A stretch of 56,564 nucleotides of DNA. It comes from Paulinella micropora (lineage: Eukaryota; Cercozoa; Imbricatea; Euglyphida). Below the pieces are notes generated by a model. It was given only the letters and a program-made list of their open reading frames with translations, did not search any database and was not told the origin of the DNA. A program made the translations under genes and the position numbers. Numbering within the stretch: position 1 is the first letter of the stretch; each line of letters starts with the position of its first letter. Where the stretch lies: positions 777,903-834,466 of the forward strand of contig BJOX01000046.1 in the NCBI GenBank assembly GCA_009731375.1, written 5' to 3'. Positions 51,501 through 56,564 of the stretch are shown here, in pieces.

Positions 51501-53725
51501 TTGATGGAAACGGGAAAGCGGGGAAGAAGCCACAACAGAATGGTGCAGCAGCCTCATCCTCCTCATCCGCATCCTCGTCATACTCACAGTCGCCCTCGTT
51601 ATTATCTTCCCCAACCCTAAAACAAGTTCATCCCCAAGCAACGCCAGAACAAAAGCGGATGCAGCCTGCAAGCCAGGAAGCTGTTCAGACAAGCCGCTGC
51701 GGGGGCAGGGACGAAGACGGGAAAGTGGGTGAGAAGCCACAACAGAATGGTGCCTTACTAGCAGCCTCATCCTCCTCATCCGCATCTTCGTCATCGTCAC
51801 AGTCGCCCTCGTTATTCTCGTCTCCAACGCTAAAACAAGTTCATCCCCAAGCAACGCCAGAACACAAGCGGCTGCAGCCTGCAAGCCAGGAAGCTGTGCA
51901 AACAAGCCTCCCCGGGCAAAGGGCTCGGAAGAAAAAATCTGCTCCACCTCCACCTCCGCCTCCTCCGAGGCCACGGGATGCAGGAATTATAGCTATACAG
52001 GACATGGGTTTGCCCGGGGCAAAGGCCAAGGAATTAATCAACCTAGTCCAACACTTGGAAAAGAGGTATGGTTGGTCGATCAGTCCAAAATGCGCGGATG
52101 GCGGTTTCGGTGTGGCAGCCCTGCAGATAAACGCATGCGGTATTGAGGGCGGCCGCCACACTGCTAGCTCTGTCCGCGCAGTGTGCTGCAGGCTGTACGA
52201 CGATTTGTCGGAGCAAAAGAAAGCAGATTTGCTGAAGAACGAACGCCGTATAGACGACGTGAACGAGTACAAGCAACTGCTCTCCTTGAGTTACACCGAG
52301 TTTCAGAAGATGTTCGGGGAATGGAAACCGGGGCAGGGAGAACCGAGTCCCAAGGCGCCTGTGATATGGAACACCGATATCGCTCTTTTGTTGTGCGAGC
52401 AATACAACCTGACAATTCACACGTTGACTGGACAGATTCGGTCGGTCTCTAGAGGTGGCGATACCATTACTGGCTCGGGCTTAAACCATGTCTGGATGCT
52501 CACTGTCATGGGTTGGTATCTTCCTGTCTGGGGCAGCGCGCCGCCAACGCCAGCCAGTGTGCCCAGCGAGGAGATGCGGAGTGTATCCACGCTTGCGCAA
52601 GCTCCAGTATTGAAAAGGAAAGTTTGTTCTTCGGCATCGGGGCCAGATGTCTCCAAGGAATGCACAAAGCTGTCCACTGAAAACGGGCAGGAGCCAGGTG
52701 TGTCCACGCCAAGCGTCCCCAAAGCGGCGGGGTCTGCTGCCTTTGATCATCAGTCCAAACAGCTGCCCGCCACTACAGAACAGGAGCAGTGCATGCGCGC
52801 AACAAGAGCGAAGTGCGAACAGCAGATCAAGGAAACTCTGGCTTTCACCTTTACAAAAGGCAACCGCGAAAAGCGCAACAATTCTGTAGCAGACTTCTTA
52901 CTTTCTCCGCTGGTGTTTGGGAGCCTGGAGCTCAACGACAAACAGGGTTGCCCCATCACCTTGAACAAAATGCTTCCTCTACTCTTGCTACTCTTTACGG
53001 AAACGAGTTGGCAAGACTTCGAGTGGACTTGGAACGAACATTGGACCCCTTGGGAAGGAAAAGGCATGGACCATCTAGTCACGAAAGAAATATTCCCCGA
53101 TGGTGCGACGTTTTGTTGGGGCACGCCCTGCAAACTGACCTCAGAGCAGCTTGAGATCCAAGTCAAGGCTGCGGCGAACATTTTACAAAACCGACTGGAT
53201 GCTGCGTTTCGTGTGCGATATCAAAAGACGCACAGGAAGGTACCCGATGATTTCATGATCAGAGTGAAAGTGAAGGGAAGCCTGGGCAGCAAAAGCACTC
53301 TGTGGGATCCCTTTCGCCAAATTTTTGGGTACTACGCTGTAAAGAGGATTCGCGTGTCCGGAGTTCCCAAGGACGGACCCGACAGCCTTGACGATTTCAT
53401 GGAAGTTCTCAAGGACATCAAAAATGTTGCGCAGCATGACCATCTTTGGGCAGTCGACGTAGATGCTACCTTGGGCCTGGCGTGCGCGTTGAGTCCACAA
53501 GCAGAAGCAAAGTTAGCCGAGCACGGCGCTGTGTTGGAGGACACGCGCGAAGGAAAAATTCTCAAGGCAAAATACGCAGCTCACGAGCCTTCGGACGAAT
53601 ACCTGCTTCTCACCAAAAACAAGCGCTATGTTGGTGACTTCTGCAAAGCCTACCTGCACGTGAAGGAACTATATTCGTCAGATGAAAAAATATGTGTACA
53701 ACCTAAGGAGCAAATCATACGATAA
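51501..53725 (+). CDS. Middle part of the same gene: Ser-rich duplication and possible OTU-like region
   Basis: About 740 residues in one frame. It starts with two copies of a 62-residue segment (GKAGKKPQQNG, a Ser run, PTLKQVHPQATPEQKR, QPASQEAVQTS), from a tandem duplication with a period of about 207 bp (51512-51695, 51719-51906). A Pro run follows. Next comes a globular domain: KCADGGFGVAALQINACG, then WNTDIALLLCEQYNLTIHTLTG and LNHVWMLTVMGW. The order D-G-x-x-x-A-L, late W...LxxxY and final H resembles OTU-like cysteine proteases. However, the catalytic Cys position holds Phe, so it is either inactive or not OTU at all. The rest (to VKELYSSDEK) is unrecognised. The frame stops at 53725; coherent sequence continues in another frame after an A6 run at 53684-53689. 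Confidence 0.5.
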
Positions 53726-54878
53726 GTGTAAATCGATGTTGCACATGGGCTCATCACTGACTGTACGCAATGGAGACTGTGCTATGAACATCCATACAAG
53801 CACGGACGACGAAATCAATTCGGCCATGCGCGATCACGGCCGACAACTCAGCCACGGATATACACGCCCTGAGACGACGTTTTATCTCGCACACCCACTA
53901 CACTCGTTTCCTACCATCTCTGAGATGAAAAAGGTCGTGTATGACAGTGTGGAATATTTTTTGGAGGCGGGTGCACTGGGTAGCGCGTCCATCCCTGTGA
54001 ACATGAAACGACTTTACCAGGACAGGGTAAGCTCGTCGCTGATACTGGATGGGCCGCGCTGGAATATGCATGAGTACCGTTGGAGGACAGACAGGCGATG
54101 TATCGGAAGGAGATGGACAAACAAAAAGTCTTTCAAGAACATATCGACCGTCTTGAAAAATGTGGGGCTCATGACCGGTGATATCCCATGGATATTTGTG
54201 ATCATCAGTTATGATCTTGTTTGCCTTGCGACTGGCGTACAAATCAAGGGGCCCACCATCGACGAGATCTATTCCTGTCTGCAAAGAGGAGCAAGACCGT
54301 TCCTGCCGGTTGACAAGCAAGGGAAACCCGTCAACTTAAAGAGTGACGCAGACAAGTGGCGAGCGATAGACATAAAGTTTGCTTTCACCGCAGTCCGACG
54401 TACCAAGAAGGGGCTGCTAGAGGTAATTTCCCCGACTGGTAAGCCACAGGAAGTCGATGAAAGGGTCCGCAGACTGGCCTTGAGGAACTTTCCTCCCAAT
54501 TGCCACGCCCTGGGGCTGCCTGAAAATGTACGGCTTTTCCAAAATGAAGAGGACTGCAGAGCAGCGGTGCGACTTGGCCTACACAAGTACATACAACGCG
54601 ACGAAAAGCACGCGGAAAAAGCCGCCGCGAGGCTCCAGGCTGCCGAGCTCCCTGGAAAAGGCAGCAAACTGACGATCACATCAAAGATGCCCATACGAAT
54701 AGTCCTCCCGCGCGTGAAGGCGAGCTGTTCCAGCCTGTTAAGCCTGACGCCAGCGTTTTACCCTATCGAGAAGGTAGGCAAAAGAAAGTACCACTGTCGC
54801 GACGTTTCACTAGTTGCGCTGGATGGATCCCAATCGGTACTATCGCATTGTCACAGCTGGTGCAAAGGCTCTGCATAA
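53682..54878 (+). CDS. Continuation of the large gene, unknown domain
   Basis: 398 codons in a frame that overlaps the previous one by 44 bp; removing one A from the A6 run at about 53684-53689 would fuse them. The sequence looks like a globular protein (DIPWIFVIISYDLVCLATG, GPTIDEIYSCLQRGARPFLP, RAIDIKFAFTAVRRTKKG, NCHALGLPENVRLFQNEEDCRAAVRLGL). I recognise no family. It ends at 54878 within the next frame, which begins about 65 bp earlier. Codon use and GC content are like the neighbouring pieces, so these are probably parts of one gene with indels. Alternatively they are overlapping frames of a mobile element. Confidence 0.45.
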   Translation: MKKYVYNLRSKSYDKCKSMLHMGSSLTVRNGDCAMNIHTSTDDEINSAMRDHGRQLSHGYTRPETTFYLAHPLHSFPTISEMKKVVYDSVEYFLEAGALGSASIPVNMKRLYQDRVSSSLILDGPRWNMHEYRWRTDRRCIGRRWTNKKSFKNISTVLKNVGLMTGDIPWIFVIISYDLVCLATGVQIKGPTIDEIYSCLQRGARPFLPVDKQGKPVNLKSDADKWRAIDIKFAFTAVRRTKKGLLEVISPTGKPQEVDERVRRLALRNFPPNCHALGLPENVRLFQNEEDCRAAVRLGLHKYIQRDEKHAEKAAARLQAAELPGKGSKLTITSKMPIRIVLPRVKASCSSLLSLTPAFYPIEKVGKRKYHCRDVSLVALDGSQSVLSHCHSWCKGSA

Positions 54879-56424
54879 GCAGAGCATGGCGTCGCCCAGT
54901 GAGCTAGTTGGTCTTCGAGTGTACAGAGAACCATTTGTGAACGAAGCCAGACAACCGGACGAGCACAAGTTCTGGAGCTTGGGTGACCCATGTTCCATCA
55001 AGCAGTCCATCCACGTTTGGCCGGAATGTGGAGAAACAAAACAAAGAACACATCCAATCCCTTTCAAAGGGAAAATACAAAAACTCAGCCATCTGTTGCC
55101 CAAAGCGGGAAAAGAACGCCTCCGAGTGCGATTCTTTGCCTTCAAGGGTAAACTCGCCAAGGCTATTCGTGGTGAGGGTTCGGGTACACTTGATGTAAAA
55201 CAGGTATTAGCGGTTTGTCTGACGGACCGTAATCAGCTTCCAGTCGAGTTGGGACCTGAAGTAGCAGTTGACCTGTTCGACATATGGTGGCAGCACACTG
55301 CTGGATTTCAGTGCTGGATCAAAGCTATCCCCAATAAGACTCCTGGGGGCAAAGAAGCTAAAAAACCAGCCTATATATGTGAGGGTGAAACTTTGGAAGG
55401 CAAGAAGATCTCCGTGAAAAAAAATAAAGCCAAGACGTTGGATGAGGCAGCAGTCTCCTTCGAAGTGGCAGAGAACATTCCTGACCTTGATGAACATTCC
55501 GAAGAAGGAGCGACAGATCGTCCGATTCTCGTGTGGTCCGATAGCGATGAACAAGAGGAGCCACAGTGCGGTCCCAGATCAAAGGCGAGTGAGAAGAAAG
55601 AAGAAGAAGAAGAAGAAGAAGAAGAAGAAGAAGAAGAAGAAGAAGAAGAAGAAGAAGAAGAAGAAGAAGAAGAGGAAGACGACGACGCCGCCGACGACGA
55701 CGACGAAGAAGAAGAAGAAGAAGAAGAAGAAGAAGAAGAAGAAGAAGAAGAAGAAGAAGAAGAAGAAGAAGAAGAAGAAGAAGAAGAAGCAGACGACGCC
55801 GCCTACGACGAAGCAGAAGAAGAAGACGACGAAGAAGCAGGAGCAGCACGAAAAGGAGGTGGAGAAAAGAAACATCAAGACGAGGAAGAAGCCAAGGAAG
55901 ACGAGGAAGAAAGCGAGAAAGAAGACGTCGAAGAAGAGAGCGAGGAAGAAGACGTCGAAGAAGAGGACGAGGAAGAAGGGAGTGAGGAAGAAGACGACGA
56001 CGAAGGAGAGGGCGAGGAAGAAGATGAAGAAGAAGAGAGCGAGGAAGAAGACTACGAAGAAGAGGACGAGGACGAGGAAGAAGGGAGTGAGGAAGAAGAC
56101 GACGAAGGAGAGGGCGAGGAAGAAGATGAAGAAGAAGAGAGCGAGAAAGATGACGAAGAAGGGAGCGAGGAAGAAGGCAAAGAGGCAAGCACCGACAGTG
56201 AGTGGAGTGAAGGAGGCGAAGGTGACAACTTTGTGCGGTGCAACTTCTTCATCAAGAACAAGGACAGACACTGTCTGAATAAGAAGAGAAAATCCGACAG
56301 CGAAAACGATAAGTGGCGTTGCCGCTATCATTTGCCCAACGCTTCGCGCAGTCGAGCTGGTAGCGGGGTGACCAAACACAAACGTCGTCGCATTACCATG
56401 GCTCCAAAACAGTCAACATCATAA
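54814..56424 (+). CDS. C-terminal part: globular region, poly-Glu tract, Cys/His cluster
   Basis: 536 codons ending in TAA at 56422-56424. The first 240 residues are globular and basic (RYYRIVTAGAKALHKQSM, DLFDIWWQHTAGFQCWIKA). They are followed by a Glu/Asp tract of about 200 residues encoded by (GAA)n at 55590-55795 and degenerate GAGGAAGAAGAC repeats to about 56185. The C-terminus has a Cys/His cluster, RCNFFIKNKDRHCLNKK then WRCRYHL (C-x10-C...C-x2-H), a small zinc-binding pattern seen at the ends of various uncharacterised eukaryotic and viral proteins, then a basic tail. Long acidic tracts are typical of nuclear or chromatin proteins. The function is unknown. The last 140 bp of the window show nothing else except the half palindrome at 56555-56564. 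Confidence 0.5.
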   Translation: MRWMDPNRYYRIVTAGAKALHKQSMASPSELVGLRVYREPFVNEARQPDEHKFWSLGDPCSIKQSIHVWPECGETKQRTHPIPFKGKIQKLSHLLPKAGKERLRVRFFAFKGKLAKAIRGEGSGTLDVKQVLAVCLTDRNQLPVELGPEVAVDLFDIWWQHTAGFQCWIKAIPNKTPGGKEAKKPAYICEGETLEGKKISVKKNKAKTLDEAAVSFEVAENIPDLDEHSEEGATDRPILVWSDSDEQEEPQCGPRSKASEKKEEEEEEEEEEEEEEEEEEEEEEEEEEDDDAADDDDEEEEEEEEEEEEEEEEEEEEEEEEEEEEADDAAYDEAEEEDDEEAGAARKGGGEKKHQDEEEAKEDEEESEKEDVEEESEEEDVEEEDEEEGSEEEDDDEGEGEEEDEEEESEEEDYEEEDEDEEEGSEEEDDEGEGEEEDEEEESEKDDEEGSEEEGKEASTDSEWSEGGEGDNFVRCNFFIKNKDRHCLNKKRKSDSENDKWRCRYHLPNASRSRAGSGVTKHKRRRITMAPKQSTS

Positions 56425-56564
56425 TCATGACTTACTCAAGGCGATCGCGACGGCGGCTTCCCATCCCAGTCTGCGCTCGGAATCAGCAGCGCCACCACGC
56501 TACACCCATCCACATTTGTGTACGCCCTCATTTTCAGGCAGTTGCTGTGAAAACATGAGGCGAC

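Noticed and set aside
55442-56278. Alternative poly-Lys and poly-Leu frames across the acidic tract
   Set aside because: Shadow frames of the GAA-rich repeat; the Glu frame continues into a sensible C-terminus with Cys/His residues.

Overview
Organism and overall picture. This is nuclear DNA of a eukaryote, most likely a unicellular alga or other protist. GC-rich genes with GT-AG introns sit in intergenic DNA crowded with microsatellites, long poly-C/poly-G runs and assembly gaps. I cannot name the species. The main feature is an integrated Polinton-like virus / Maverick-Polinton DNA element at 15409-46256. It has 0.3-kb terminal inverted repeats that begin with AG and a 6-bp target duplication (GGCTAG). 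A Ty3/gypsy LTR retrotransposon (35416-45771) is nested inside it. Without the retrotransposon the viral element is about 20.5 kb. Layout, left flank (1-15402): the 3' part of a Toll/interleukin-1-receptor (TIR) domain gene in four visible exons (58-1326), one likely hypothetical coding segment (2410-2766), a 288-bp foldback element (4707-4994), a dispersed repeat family carrying poly-G/poly-C tracts (4.5-6.7 kb), several gaps, and microsatellite fields. Viral element: integrase (-); a short SAP-like protein; an acidic/basic charged protein (-); a long tail-fibre-like protein with a peptidase S74 tip; a small membrane protein; a GIY-YIG nuclease (-); two small unknowns; the packaging ATPase; a small basic glycine-rich protein; a coiled-coil protein fused to an adenain-like cysteine protease; the penton-type minor capsid protein; the double jelly-roll major capsid protein; a second large structural-type protein; two ExoX-C-like proteins (-); protein-primed family B DNA polymerase (-); a small basic protein (-); a HIRAN-domain protein (-); and a small CxCG zinc-binding-type protein (-), which the retrotransposon cuts in two. 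This is the full Polinton morphogenesis set (ATPase, protease, penton, MCP) plus replication (PolB) and integration (integrase). Several viral genes are broken. Most breaks are 1-base indels, mostly in or next to A/T runs, in polymerase, GIY-YIG, membrane protein, penton and SAP-like genes; these may be sequencing error. Others are in-frame nonsense codons of all three kinds in the fibre and protease genes, which look like real decay. The MCP and ATPase frames are intact. Retrotransposon: 5' LTR, primer-site candidate, Gag, then Pol (PR-RT-RNase H-IN) in the same frame as Gag, separated by one TGA in the context TGA-CGG, a known leaky-stop context; then a polypurine tract and 3' LTR. Near-identical LTRs and open frames point to a recent insertion. 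Right flank (46257-56564): a copy of the same host repeat found left of the virus, microsatellites, a 1-kb gap, tandem GC-rich repeats, and from 50.6 to 56.4 kb a large host-type gene or gene remnant spread over several frames. It carries a GRF zinc finger, a duplicated Ser-rich segment, a region of unknown function, a long poly-Glu tract and a C-terminal Cys/His cluster. Most interesting observations: (1) the PLV intergenic spacers are copies of one composite palindrome that starts at stop codons and ends at start codons; (2) the retrotransposon sits inside a PLV gene whose frame is restored if it and one TTTT copy are removed; (3) the UGA-CGG Gag-Pol arrangement; (4) the non-canonical D-T-M-A protease motif.
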